A DNA stretch of 64,000 nucleotides. It comes from Clostridium swellfunianum (lineage in GTDB: Bacteria; Bacillota; Clostridia; Clostridiales; Clostridiaceae). The stretch is taken from the NCBI RefSeq assembly GCF_023656515.1, contig NZ_JAMOFV010000006.1, forward strand, positions 168,501-232,500, in the 5' to 3' direction. The stretch's first letter is position 1. Each line of letters opens with the position of its first letter. The notes below the pieces were generated by a model. The model worked only from the letters and a program-made list of their open reading frames with translations. It did not search any database and was not told the DNA's origin. Below are positions 6,723-16,600 of the stretch, piece after piece. A program made the position numbers and the translations under genes.

Positions 6723-7844
6723 ATGGTAGAGATAATTGAGGTTAAAGATAAAAAAGGACTAAAGAAATTTATTGATATACAATGGATAATTTATAAGGAA
6801 GATCCATATTGGGTTCCTCCTTTAAAGGGAGATTTGCTAAAAACCTTGCTAGGTAAAGATAATCCTTTGTTTGAGCAAGGTGAGCATGCGTTTTTTATTG
6901 CTTACTTAAATGGTCAGCCTGCAGGAAGAATTTGCGTTGGGATTAATGAATCTTTAAATGAAAAGAAAAACATGAAAGAAGGCTATATAAGCTTATTTGA
7001 AAGTATTAATGATAAAGAAGTTGCTTTTGCTATATTTAATAAAGCTTCCTCATGGCTTAAGAAAAGAGGAATGAATTCAATTAAGGGACCTCTTTCTCCT
7101 ACAAATGGTGATGACTATAAAGGTCTTTTAGTTAAAGGCTTTGATGGCCCTCCAGTGCTTATGAATTCCTATAATCCTGAGTATTATGTGGAATTTTTCA
7201 ATGAATATGGATTTAGTAAATCTTTGGACTTATATGCTTATTATCATGATATCGATTCTGCTGCTTCAATTGACAAAAACCGCAAGTTAGTTGAATATGC
7301 AATGAAGCGCTATAATTTTCAGGTTGAAACTATAGATTTAAATAATTTAGATAGAGAAGCAAAGGATGCCAAGGAGATAATGGAAATAGGCATGCCTGAT
7401 GATTGGGAAGAGCTTGCACCACCAACTTTAGAGGAAGTTAAGGCTGAAATAGCCAGATTAAAGCCTTTAGCAGATAAGGATATTATCATCTTTGCAAGAA
7501 GCGAAGGAAAGCCAGTGGGTTTTTTAATTGCACTTCCAGACTATAACCAAGTGCTTAAGAAGCTTAATGGAAGTTTATTTCCTTTTGGATTCATAAAATT
7601 TTTATGGTATAAGAAAAATATAGACGGGCTTAGAATATTTGGAATGTTTGTTGTTCCTGAGTTTAGAAAAAAAGCAGTAAGCGGAGCAATGCTCTATAAG
7701 TGCTATGAGAACGCTATAAAAAATGGGTATAAATATGGTGAGGGGTCTACTATAGGAGAAACCAACCATGCTATGAGAATTGATATTGAGAAAACAGGGG
7801 GACTCCTTTACAGAACCTACAGATTATATAAAAAAGAAATATAG
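6723..7844 (+). CDS. YghO-like GNAT-family protein
   Basis: 373 residues resembling E. coli YghO and related proteins with an N-terminal segment (FIDIQWIIYKEDPYWVPPL), a central GPLSPTNGDDYKGLL motif, and a C-terminal acetyltransferase-like region (about residues 250-350) containing GMFVVPEFRKKAVSGAMLYKCYENA. The family is often annotated as N-acetyltransferase without a known substrate. It follows the GT28-like gene closely (start ATG after GGGTGGGTGGAG), which suggests a shared pathway, perhaps lipid or lipid-linked sugar modification; that link is inference. A structured element begins 13 bases after the stop. Confidence 0.7.
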   Translation: MVEIIEVKDKKGLKKFIDIQWIIYKEDPYWVPPLKGDLLKTLLGKDNPLFEQGEHAFFIAYLNGQPAGRICVGINESLNEKKNMKEGYISLFESINDKEVAFAIFNKASSWLKKRGMNSIKGPLSPTNGDDYKGLLVKGFDGPPVLMNSYNPEYYVEFFNEYGFSKSLDLYAYYHDIDSAASIDKNRKLVEYAMKRYNFQVETIDLNNLDREAKDAKEIMEIGMPDDWEELAPPTLEEVKAEIARLKPLADKDIIIFARSEGKPVGFLIALPDYNQVLKKLNGSLFPFGFIKFLWYKKNIDGLRIFGMFVVPEFRKKAVSGAMLYKCYENAIKNGYKYGEGSTIGETNHAMRIDIEKTGGLLYRTYRLYKKEI

Positions 7845-7857
7845 ATGTTGTTTTAAA

Positions 7858-8026
7858 ATAGTGTGGATTATAGAGGGTCAAATTCCTCCAGTAAGCCGTT
7901 AGCTGTGTTAAGAAAGTGGCAACTTAAGAGTCCTCATTCTCACTCACAAGATTACCGTAAAAAGACACTTAGGCTTTTTACCTCAATGGTTTCTACGAGG
8001 AATCTGACACTATATTGCCACACTAT
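7858..8026 (+). ncRNA. Stem-rich element, copy B; candidate structured RNA or miniature element
   Basis: This explains most of the 323-bp gap between the YghO-like and VIT/VWA genes. Nested pairings give a long rod: ATAGTGTGG (7858-7866) with CCACACTAT (8018-8026), TATAG (7869-7873) with CTATA (8010-8014), and GTCAAATTCCTC (7877-7888) with GAGGAATCTGAC (7997-8008, 11 of 12). An inner hairpin pairs GTAAAAAG (7957-7964) with CTTTTTAC (7974-7981). GTGGCAA (7916-7922) could alternatively pair with TTGCCAC (8015-8021). TTTCTACGAGGAA is shared with copy A at 1990-2086. A 60-codon frame inside is not credible as protein. The size resembles 6S-type RNA, but I cannot assign a family. Confidence 0.45.
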
Positions 8027-8167
8027 CTTACAACAAAAAAATTAATAATTATTTTTTATATGGAAAGTATAAGTAGTATGTAATTATTGGGTTTATGATA
8101 AGTATTTATGAGGATTCGTGGCTATTAGTAATTGTCACGTACAAGTAAAGAATACAGGAGGGAATTT

Positions 8168-10573
8168 ATGTTAGGTTATGGTCTAAAGAGCAGCAAGCAG
8201 CCTGAGGCGCAGGTGCGCTTGAAAGAGGTTGGAATTAGCGGAAACTTATGCGGAGAATATGCTGAGATTTCAATTAAGCAGGTTTATGAGAACAAAGGAA
8301 GCATGAGTATAGATGGTATGTATACGTTTCCTATTCCTGATACTGCAGTTATAACCGGCTTTGAGGCTACCTTAGGCGGAAGAACCTTAAAAGCTGTAGT
8401 TGAGGACTGGGAAGAGGCTAAAAGAATGTATGAGGATTCAGAGGAAACAAAGGTTAATGCTCTTTCTTTAGATGAGCCTTATCCTAATGTGTATCAATTC
8501 ACTATAGGTCAAATATTGCCCGGGGAATCCGTTAAAATAAAGTTCTCCTATATGGATATGCTTGTTTATGAAGATGACAGCTTAATGCTTACTATACCTT
8601 CTATAATTCCTCCTTTGCATGCAGATAGGGCTCAGGAAAATGAAAGCAGTGCTGAAGGGATTGTAAGCTATAAAAGCAGTTTGAATCTTTTAGTTGAGCC
8701 TCTCACTAAAATAAGTATAGAATCTCCTAGCCATGATATAAGGGTTGAATGGGAAGAAGAGATAAACTTAGCAAAAGTTACTTTTGAGAATTATAATTCA
8801 AAACTTGATAATGATCTTGTACTTGTATTTAAGGAAGAAAAGCCGGTAGAAGCTGCTGGTATGCTGTATAAATATTTAGAGGACAATGAAGACAAAGGAA
8901 TACTCTACTTAAGACTATTTCCAAAGCTTCAAAGTTTGGAAGAGGAAAGGCCAAATAATTATATCTTTCTTGTGGACATTTCTTATTCTATGACAGGTGC
9001 AAAGCTTGAAGAAGCTAAGGATGCACTTCAACTTTGTATAAGAAACTTATCTGAGGGAGACAGCTTTAACATAGTTGCTTTTGAAAGTAGGCTTCATTTC
9101 TTTTCTGAACTTGGAAAAGTGCCATTTAATGATGAAAATTTAAGAAAGGCTACTGATTGGATTAACAACCTTGAAGCTAAAAAAGGAGCTCAAATTTTTG
9201 AGGCACTCAAGTATGCACTTTCAGAAAAGAATGCTTTTGGATACAGTACTATTCTTCTCTTTACTGATGATATAATTGAAAATGAAGAACAGATGCTTGA
9301 TTATGTTAGAAAAAATATAGGTGATAATAGAATTTTTACTTTTGGAATAGATACTTCAGCCAACAGCTATGTAATTAATAAACTTGCACAGCTTGGCTAT
9401 GGAAAAGCAGAATTTCTTTATGAAGGCGAAAGTATAGAAGATATGATTATTAAGCAATTTTCTAGAATTGAAAACCCTCAGGTAGATGTTCAAGAGATAG
9501 ACTGGGGAAGCATGAAGGTTGACAGAACTTATCCTAGGACTATAGATTATATCTATGACAGAGAACCATTTTCAATCTTTGCAAAGGTGTCTGGAGACAT
9601 AGAAGGAAAGATTACTATAAAAGGCAAGGTTGGAGATAAGGATTATACAAAGACTGTAGATTTAGACGGCTTGGATTTAAAGGAAAATGCAGAGCTTGTT
9701 CAAAAGGTTTGGACGAGAAAAAGAATAGATTCTATTGAAGAAAGAATGAAAACTGAAAGAGGAGAAGTTTACGATTCTATGAGAGCCAAGGTTATTGAGC
9801 TTTCAAAGGAATACGGAATAATTAGCCCTGAAACTTCATTCATAATGCTTGAGATAATTGAAGACCCAGTGTTAGGCATGCCTATAACTCACATTGTTCC
9901 AGTGGATATATCTGAGGAAACCAGCAAGGATATTTCACGAGCCAACTTCCTTGATGTCCCTACCTTTGTTTACAAACCTGCTGGTATGCCAAGCAAAGCT
10001 GAGATTGAGAAAAAAGGTGATAATGCAATATTAGACTATAAGTATCCAAGATATAACATATTAAGGGTGCTCGCAAAAAATCAATTTGCAGATGGAAGCT
10101 TTGCTGATGCAAACAAGGATAGACTTTACAATAAGATAGAAGTAACTTCAATGACACTGCTTGCTTTTACAATGGGGAAGGAAGACCTTGTCATATATAT
10201 TAATCAGCTTGGAAAGTCAGTGAAATTTTTAATTAAGTCCTTTGAAGAAAATGAAGCTTGGTTTGATGAAAGACTATGTATAGTAGCTGCTTTAGCTTTA
10301 AAATCCTGCGAAGACAAAGGCTTCTTAAAGGAGCAGTTGGAAGGACAGTGCCTGAAGGTTTTAGGAGAATTAAAGCTCAAACTCAGAGGCTATAATAGTG
10401 AAAGAGTTGTTGAAATTATAAATAGCTCCAATAGAGTATCTTTAAAAGTTATAGCTCCAATAATTTTTACAATGTCAAAGGATGGGAAAACCATAGAGGA
10501 AAAAATAGTTATCAGGGAAGAAAAGAATTCAGTTTATGATATTGCTAAGCTTGGTGTGTTAAAAGTTAAATAG
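8168..10573 (+). CDS. VIT domain and von Willebrand factor A domain protein
   Basis: 801 residues. An N-terminal VIT (inter-alpha-trypsin inhibitor) domain covers about residues 10-130 (YAEISIKQVYENKGSMSIDGMYTFPIP, then YEDSEE and QILPGESVKIKFSY). A VWA domain from about 260 to 430 carries the MIDAS motif D-I-S-Y-S near residue 270 and a later TDD. The C-terminal 350 residues are unassigned and helical at the end. There is no signal peptide or anchor, so it looks cytosolic. The ATG at 8168 follows AGGAGGG; an in-frame TTG 36 bases upstream includes that site and is rejected. Function of bacterial VIT-VWA proteins is poorly known. Confidence 0.85.
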   Translation: MLGYGLKSSKQPEAQVRLKEVGISGNLCGEYAEISIKQVYENKGSMSIDGMYTFPIPDTAVITGFEATLGGRTLKAVVEDWEEAKRMYEDSEETKVNALSLDEPYPNVYQFTIGQILPGESVKIKFSYMDMLVYEDDSLMLTIPSIIPPLHADRAQENESSAEGIVSYKSSLNLLVEPLTKISIESPSHDIRVEWEEEINLAKVTFENYNSKLDNDLVLVFKEEKPVEAAGMLYKYLEDNEDKGILYLRLFPKLQSLEEERPNNYIFLVDISYSMTGAKLEEAKDALQLCIRNLSEGDSFNIVAFESRLHFFSELGKVPFNDENLRKATDWINNLEAKKGAQIFEALKYALSEKNAFGYSTILLFTDDIIENEEQMLDYVRKNIGDNRIFTFGIDTSANSYVINKLAQLGYGKAEFLYEGESIEDMIIKQFSRIENPQVDVQEIDWGSMKVDRTYPRTIDYIYDREPFSIFAKVSGDIEGKITIKGKVGDKDYTKTVDLDGLDLKENAELVQKVWTRKRIDSIEERMKTERGEVYDSMRAKVIELSKEYGIISPETSFIMLEIIEDPVLGMPITHIVPVDISEETSKDISRANFLDVPTFVYKPAGMPSKAEIEKKGDNAILDYKYPRYNILRVLAKNQFADGSFADANKDRLYNKIEVTSMTLLAFTMGKEDLVIYINQLGKSVKFLIKSFEENEAWFDERLCIVAALALKSCEDKGFLKEQLEGQCLKVLGELKLKLRGYNSERVVEIINSSNRVSLKVIAPIIFTMSKDGKTIEEKIVIREEKNSVYDIAKLGVLKVK

Positions 10574-10580
10574 ATATATA

Positions 10581-10609
10581 AAAAACCTCTTCAACAAGAA
10601 GAGGTTTTT
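10581..10609 (+). terminator. Intrinsic terminator after VIT/VWA gene
   Basis: AAAAACCTCTTC and GAAGAGGTTTTT flank a 5-nt loop just after the stop codon. Confidence 0.85.
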
Positions 10610-10788
10610 GTGTTTTACACTAAAGCAATTAATTAATTGTAAAAAAATTGAATAAGTGTTATGGAAATTACAATAAAAAAGTGCTACAATACTATATGGT
10701 CGGTATTCTTTACGAAACTGAACCGCTAAAAATTTATATTTAAAATTCGACTTATATCCTTAAGGGGAGTAAGAACGGAGGGGTAAAA

Positions 10789-11388
10789 ATGAATCAAAAC
10801 GTATCAACAACAAGGTCAGGTCATAGGCTTGGCACAAGACAGCTAACTACTATTGGTATGCTGTCAGCTATTTCTATTGTACTAGGTGCAACAGGTTATG
10901 GTTTTATACCATTGCCAATGGCTAAGGCTACAATACTTCACATTCCAGTTATTGTAGGGGCTATCATTGAAGGTCCTTTGGTAGGAGCAGTAATAGGGTT
11001 CTTCTTTGGAATGTTCAGCCTTATTCAAAATTATACGGCTCCAAGCAGTATTTTCTCGCCAGCTTTTCAAAATCCAATAGTTTCTGTTCTTCCAAGAATT
11101 TTAATAGGTATAGTAAGCTATTATTCCTATAAATTAATGCTTGGAAAAAATGAAAATATAAAGGTTGGAGCAGGAGCAGTAGTAGGAACTCTTACAAATA
11201 CTTTTGTTGTACTTACCATGATTTATCTTTTGTATCCTAACCTTGCATTTTTAAAGCCAGGAGCAGGAGCAAACAGTGCTGCAAAAATTATTTACGGAAT
11301 AGCTTTGACAAATGGAATTCCTGAAGTAATTGTTGGCACTCTTATAACTGTACCAATTGTGATGGCTATTAAGAAGATTAAAAAGTAA
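10789..11388 (+). CDS. ECF transporter S component (substrate unassigned)
   Basis: 199 residues, about six hydrophobic helices, with the typical S-component N-terminus: TRQLTTIGMLSAISIVLG and then LHIPVIVGAIIEGPLVGAVIGFFFG (IP..G...GP..G). It should bind a vitamin or similar small molecule in the membrane and use a shared EcfA/A'/T module encoded elsewhere. Pantothenate- or folate-type families look most alike to me but I cannot choose. The ATG follows CGGAGGGG. An extended -10 (TGCTACAAT at 10682-10690) would give a leader of about 90 nt; I do not recognise a riboswitch in it. Confidence 0.75.
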   Translation: MNQNVSTTRSGHRLGTRQLTTIGMLSAISIVLGATGYGFIPLPMAKATILHIPVIVGAIIEGPLVGAVIGFFFGMFSLIQNYTAPSSIFSPAFQNPIVSVLPRILIGIVSYYSYKLMLGKNENIKVGAGAVVGTLTNTFVVLTMIYLLYPNLAFLKPGAGANSAAKIIYGIALTNGIPEVIVGTLITVPIVMAIKKIKK

Positions 11389-11402
11389 TATTGAAGATTA
11401 GC

Positions 11403-11431
11403 AGAGTCTAAGCGGAGCTTAGGCTCTTTTT
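11403..11431 (+). terminator. Intrinsic terminator after ECF S component
   Basis: AGAGTCTAAGC pairs with GCTTAGGCTCT (one mismatch) around a 3-nt loop and is followed by a T-run. Confidence 0.8.
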
Positions 11432-11537
11432 ATTATGTATTAAGTAAATACACTATAAATTAAGGTAAGAGAAAGAAACCTTTAAAGGTGCTCTAGCATA
11501 GAATATAATTAATAATAATTAGTAATAGGAGCATTTT

Positions 11538-12083
11538 ATGTATTACTTCGGTAATTTTGATAGAACTAATAGATATAACCATGAAAACGCAGTAAGATAC
11601 GCGCTGACCTATGCTTTAAACCCAAATCCTGAGTTTAAATTTATCCCAGGGCGTGATGATGGCGGAGGAGATTGTACTAATTTTATTTCTCAATGCCTGA
11701 AGGCAGGCGGAGCTCCCTTGGCGTTTGATTCTTCACCCTGGTGGTACAGAATGAACGGCTCAAGATCATCAGATGATACTTGGTCTGTTTCCTGGACTGT
11801 AGCTCATTCTCTTTACTGGACTCTAAAGGTGAGAAATCAGTCAAGACTAAGAGGATTAAAGGCTAAGGAAGTAAATGATATTCAGCTTTTGGAACTTGGA
11901 GATATCATACAGTATGAAGATAAAAGTGGAAGAATATATCATTCTGCAATGGTAACAGCTTTTAGCATAGATAAAGGTGGAAGAGTTCCTCTGATTTCTC
12001 AGCATAGTTATAACCTGAGAAATGCAACTCATGTTAAAGAAAAGGCTAAGAAGATGCATTTTATGAAGATTGAGGTGTCCTAA
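11538..12083 (+). CDS. Amidase_6-domain protein (putative amidase)
   Basis: 181 residues matching the clostridial/bacillar putative amidase domain. It begins with an N-HENAVRYALTYAL helix, then GGGDCTNFISQCLKAGG with the candidate nucleophile Cys at the start of a helix, WWYRMNG, the SVSWTVAHSLY segment, and IYHSAMVT with the candidate His. SQHSYNLRNA near the end is also typical. The fold is NlpC/P60-like. Many relatives are spore-coat or envelope associated, but this copy has no signal peptide. The start ATG follows AGGAG. Role and substrate are not known. Confidence 0.8.
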   Translation: MYYFGNFDRTNRYNHENAVRYALTYALNPNPEFKFIPGRDDGGGDCTNFISQCLKAGGAPLAFDSSPWWYRMNGSRSSDDTWSVSWTVAHSLYWTLKVRNQSRLRGLKAKEVNDIQLLELGDIIQYEDKSGRIYHSAMVTAFSIDKGGRVPLISQHSYNLRNATHVKEKAKKMHFMKIEVS

Positions 12084-12091
12084 TTTAAGTG

Positions 12092-12127
12092 AAGCATGAC
12101 CAGGTGGTCATGCTCTTAAAATTTTTT
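12092..12127 (+). terminator. Intrinsic terminator after amidase gene
   Basis: GCATGACC and GGTCATGC form the stem, followed by TCTTAAAATTTTTT. Confidence 0.75.
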
Positions 12128-12277
12128 GAAATATATACAAAATCAAACCAATAGAAAATTGATAATTATGTAAATATATGGTAGTATATAAATACATTGT
12201 GAGTAACCTGAAGTTACTTGCGTTAGTAAGCAAAGCTATTGAAATTAATATAGTTTTAAACAAAGGATGGATAGCCT

Positions 12278-13447
12278 ATGAATAAAAAGTATACTGTCAT
12301 ATCAATTTTACTTGCTATAGCAGCCTGCATATTAATAGTTTATTTTTCAGGAATGGTGGGAAAGCCTAGTGTACTGACCTCCAGAGGAAAAAGGACAGTG
12401 CTTTATGAAAGAGCCAAGGTAATTAATATAAAAGCTGAAAAGTTAAATGATGATACAGTAGTGGAAGGCATGAAATTAGGAAATCAGGATATAGATATAG
12501 AAATACTTACAGGAAAATACGCAAAACAAAGGTTTGCTGTAAAAAATGGATTGAGCAGACTATACAATGTTAAAGTTGAAAAGAATATGGAGGTTATTGC
12601 AAGCCTTTATCTTAATGATGGAACACTTAGCGATATAAGCCTTTACAGCTATAAAAGGGATAAGGTTATATATGTATTAATTGCAATTTTCTTTTTAGTC
12701 ATATTAGCAATAGGGAAGCTAAAGGGACTAAAATCTATAGTATCCTTAATTTTTACAGGAGTTATGGTTTTATTTTTTATGGTTCCAATGATGTTTAGGG
12801 GCTTAAGCCCAATAACCGCAGCAATCATAACAGCTATTGCAACAACAGTAGTTACGCATTTACTCATCACAGGCTGGAGTAAAAAATCAGCATCTGCAAT
12901 GCTTGGAACAATTTCTGGAGTAATAGTTGCTGGAGTTATATCTTATTTAGCAGGACAAGCTGCACATCTCTCAGGTGTAACCATGGATAATGCCGAGAAC
13001 CTTATATATGTTGCTGAAAATTCAAAGTTCAGTATAAATGGCTTAATGTTTGCTGCAATTCTAATAGCTTCTTTAGGAGCTGTAATGGACGTAGGAATGT
13101 CAATTGCTTCATCAATTTATGAAATGCACAGTGTAAATCCAAAATTAGATAAAAAGCAGCTTTTTAATTCAGGGATGAATGTTGGACAAGATATTATCGG
13201 AACAATGTCAAATACTCTTATATTAGCTTTTGCTGGAAGCTCGCTGCCATTAATTATTTTAATAATGGCATCTAGTATGCCATATTTGCAAATTATGAAT
13301 ATGGATTTGATATGTACAGAACTTATTCAAAGTTTGGCGGGAAGTATTGGTATTGTACTTACTGTGCCGATTACTGCGTTTATTTCAGTGGCGTTTATTG
13401 AAAGCAAATATCTTAAATTTAATAACAATAAAAAACTTAGGGGTTAA
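12278..13447 (+). CDS. YibE/F family membrane protein
   Basis: 389 residues. An N-terminal anchor (VISILLAIAACILIVYFSG) is followed by an extracytoplasmic domain of about 100 residues, then six to seven transmembrane helices starting near residue 128. Signature stretches are GKLKGLKSIVSLIFTGVMVLFFMVPMMFRGLSP, then AVMDVGMSIASSIYEM and GQDIIGTMSNTLILAFAGSSLPL. These match the YibE/YibF family, which is conserved in Firmicutes without an established function. The start follows AAAGGATGGAT. It is a single gene with its own terminator overlapping the stop codon. Confidence 0.85.
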   Translation: MNKKYTVISILLAIAACILIVYFSGMVGKPSVLTSRGKRTVLYERAKVINIKAEKLNDDTVVEGMKLGNQDIDIEILTGKYAKQRFAVKNGLSRLYNVKVEKNMEVIASLYLNDGTLSDISLYSYKRDKVIYVLIAIFFLVILAIGKLKGLKSIVSLIFTGVMVLFFMVPMMFRGLSPITAAIITAIATTVVTHLLITGWSKKSASAMLGTISGVIVAGVISYLAGQAAHLSGVTMDNAENLIYVAENSKFSINGLMFAAILIASLGAVMDVGMSIASSIYEMHSVNPKLDKKQLFNSGMNVGQDIIGTMSNTLILAFAGSSLPLIILIMASSMPYLQIMNMDLICTELIQSLAGSIGIVLTVPITAFISVAFIESKYLKFNNNKKLRG

Positions 13448-13459
13448 TCCTAAGTTTTT
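13431..13459 (+). terminator. Intrinsic terminator overlapping the yibE/F stop
   Basis: AAAAACTTAGG and CCTAAGTTTTT form the stem around GGTTAAT, which contains the stop codon. Confidence 0.8.
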
Positions 13460-13697
13460 GTTTCTTAGCGAAATGTAATAAAATTACATAAATTTAATAT
13501 AATACTAATACTCTACAAGTTTGAATTCATTTTAAGTATGAACTACTAAGCAAGACTTAATATATATTTTCATTGATTATTAAAATAAAGGAGGGATAAG
13601 ACAAGTTTATTATATCATTACCCAACATTGTATAAACTTAGCTACATAACAACTAGTGATTGCTGTGTAAAATACAAAAATCAAGGGGGAACATTGT

Positions 13698-16600
13698 TTG
13701 TTAAAGAAAAAAGATTTTAAAATTTTGGGATTAGTAATGACTTTCTTACTAGTTTTTTCTAACTTTGTTGGTATAGGCAATATAAATATAGTTAAGGCTG
13801 CAGGGGCAGGTACTTGGGAATTGCCTTATAGCGTGACTGAAGCAATTCCAGTACAAGACAACAGGATAGCCACAGTACAAGGGTATATTGTCGGGCAGCC
13901 AACATCAGAAAAAACTGTTTTATTTTCTGATTTTGATGGAGATACTGCATTTGCTATAGCTGATAGTAAAGATGAAAAAGATGTTACTAAAATGCTTTAT
14001 GTGCAGCTGCCAAAAACTCCATCAGAATTAAGAGCGAATTTTGGATTGAAGACAAATCCAACCGCAGCTGGGAAATATGTAAAGCTTACAGGAAATTTGA
14101 CTCCTTATTTTACACCACATCCAGGTTTAAAGAGCACAACTAAAATAGAAGAGGTTAGCTCAGTTCAGATTCTTCTTAAAAACTTAAGTCTTCCTGAAAT
14201 AGTTGAATTAACAGAAGGAGATAATAAAACGATTGCTGTTTCTTATGATCCAATTGATACCACTGAAAAGGGTGTGAATTGGAATTCAGCAGATGAAACA
14301 ATAGCAACTGTAGCTGATGGTAAAATAACAGGTGTTAAAGCAGGAGAAACCACAATTACAGCAACTTCAAAGATACATTCTGATATAAAAGCTTCAACTA
14401 AAGTTGTTGTTAAATCTATTGAAGATAAAGAAGGTCCCACTATAACTAGGGTAGTGCCAGCAGATGGAGAAACTGTTGATGTTAATACTCAACCTGAGGC
14501 AATAAGAGTAGAGTTTAGTGATGTTTCCGGTGTAAATGAAAATACTATCAAACTTATATTAGATGGTACTGCATTAACAAGTGTTGAAAAAACTGCTACA
14601 AGTATATCTTACAAATTGAGTACACCACTAAGTGAAGGGAGCCACTATGCTAAGGTTGAACTTTCTGATACAAAAGGAAATCCTTCAACCAGAGAGTGGT
14701 CTTTTACAGTAGGAAAAGCAGCACAAAAGCAATACAACTTATACTATGGTCAACTTCATGCCCATACCAGCCTATCTGATGGTGTAGGTACTCCTGATGA
14801 AGCTTATGAATGGGCGAAAAACAATGCAAAGGCTGATTATGTTGCTATAACAGATCATTCCAATTGGTTTGATAATGATAAAGCAAGCGAAAATATAACT
14901 GATGTCAGCCAGTCTACAAGCACAGAGTGGAAACAGCTTCATACTTCTGCAGATAAATATACTGAGAATGGAAAATTTGTAGGAATAGCTGGATTTGAAA
15001 TGACTTGGAGTGGAAGTACAGGTGGATGGGGACACATAAATACCTTTAATACTCCTTGGTTTGCTTCAAGAAGCAATTCAGCAATGGATCTAAAAACATA
15101 CTACAATAAAATTGCTGGAGATACAAATTCTATATCTCAGCTAAATCACCCAGGCAAGACCTTTGGGGATTTTGCAGACTTCGGTTTTTATTCTGTAGCT
15201 GCTGATAATGTAGTAAACATGGTTGAGGTTGGTAATGGTGAAGGGCCAGTAAGAGGTAGTGGATACTTCCCAAGTTATGAGTACTACACAAGAGCTCTTG
15301 ATAAAGGATGGCACTTAGCACCAACTAATAACCAGGATAACCATAAAGGGAAATGGGTTAATGCTAATACAGCAAGAACTGTTATGTTAGCAGAAGACCT
15401 AACAAGAGATTCTCTTTATGATGCAATGAGAAATAGAAGAATATATTCTACTGAAGATGAAAATCTTAAGATTTTCTATACGGTAAATGATAAACCAATG
15501 GGAAGTATTTTAAGCAATACTGGAAGCTTAAACGCTAAGATTAAAATAGAAGATCCAGATTTAACTGATAAAATTGGAAAAGTTTCTATTATAGTTAATG
15601 GTGGAGCTGTAGCTGTTTCAAAGACCTTTGATAGCAATATCGCTGAGTGGAATTTAACACTTCCTGAAGGAAATACCTATTACTATGTGAAAGTTGATCA
15701 GAGTGACAAAGATATAGCTGTTACTGCTCCAGTTTGGGTAGGAAGCGTAGTACCAGTTGGAATATCAAAGCTAGAAGTATCACAAAACCCACAAATAGTA
15801 AATAATCCGGTAGATATAACTGCAACAGTTTATAACAACGGAACTACTGAACTGAAAGATGTTAAGGTTGAATTTTTTGAAGGTTCTATAGATGCAGAAC
15901 ATAAAATAGGTGAAGGTGTTATAGCTTCAGTAGCATCCGCATTAACAAGTACAACCAAAACAACTTGGACACCAAAAACTATAGGAGAAATTAAGCTTTA
16001 TGCAAAAACAACTATAACAATAGATGGAAAAGAAAACAATTTTACAAATACGACTTCTATGAGCGTGGGTACTGCGGAAGAGTTAGTTAAAGTTGTAATT
16101 GATGGAGGGCATTATAATCAATATGTATCTGGAGATTACAAGGGCAAGATGCTTACTTTAGCAGATACATTGCAGCAAAAAGGCTTCATGCTTGTACAAA
16201 ATAATGACGAATTAACTGCATCTGATTTAGAGCACACCAAGGTACTTATAATAACAGACCCTCAAAGTAAAGATGACAGTAAATACGGTCTTTACAAATC
16301 TAAATTTACAGATGCAGAAATTGAAGTTATTAAAAACTTTGTAAAGCTTGGTGGAAATTTAATAATAACCTCTAGAGCGGACTACAATGATAAGGGTGTT
16401 ACTGATCCTAGCTATCAGAGTGCGGCCCAAGGAAACACAATCCTTGAAGCTATAGGCTCGAACCTGAGATTTAACGATGATGAAGTAATAGACAAGACTT
16501 CAAACGGAGGACAAGAATTTAGACTGTATTTCAATAATTATACTAGTTCAAAATATAATTTAACTAATAATATTCTTGATGGATATACTTACAGTGCTTA

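Noticed and set aside
7858..8026. Known riboswitch (TPP, FMN, SAM, lysine, glycine, T-box, guanidine, fluoride, ydaO) or 6S RNA
   Set aside because: None of the conserved cores I know is visible; 6S RNA fits in size only, so it is left as an unassigned structured element.
7863..8045. 60-codon open frame in the gap before the VIT/VWA gene
   Set aside because: No ribosome binding site, no protein-like composition, and it lies entirely within the nested inverted repeats of the structured element.
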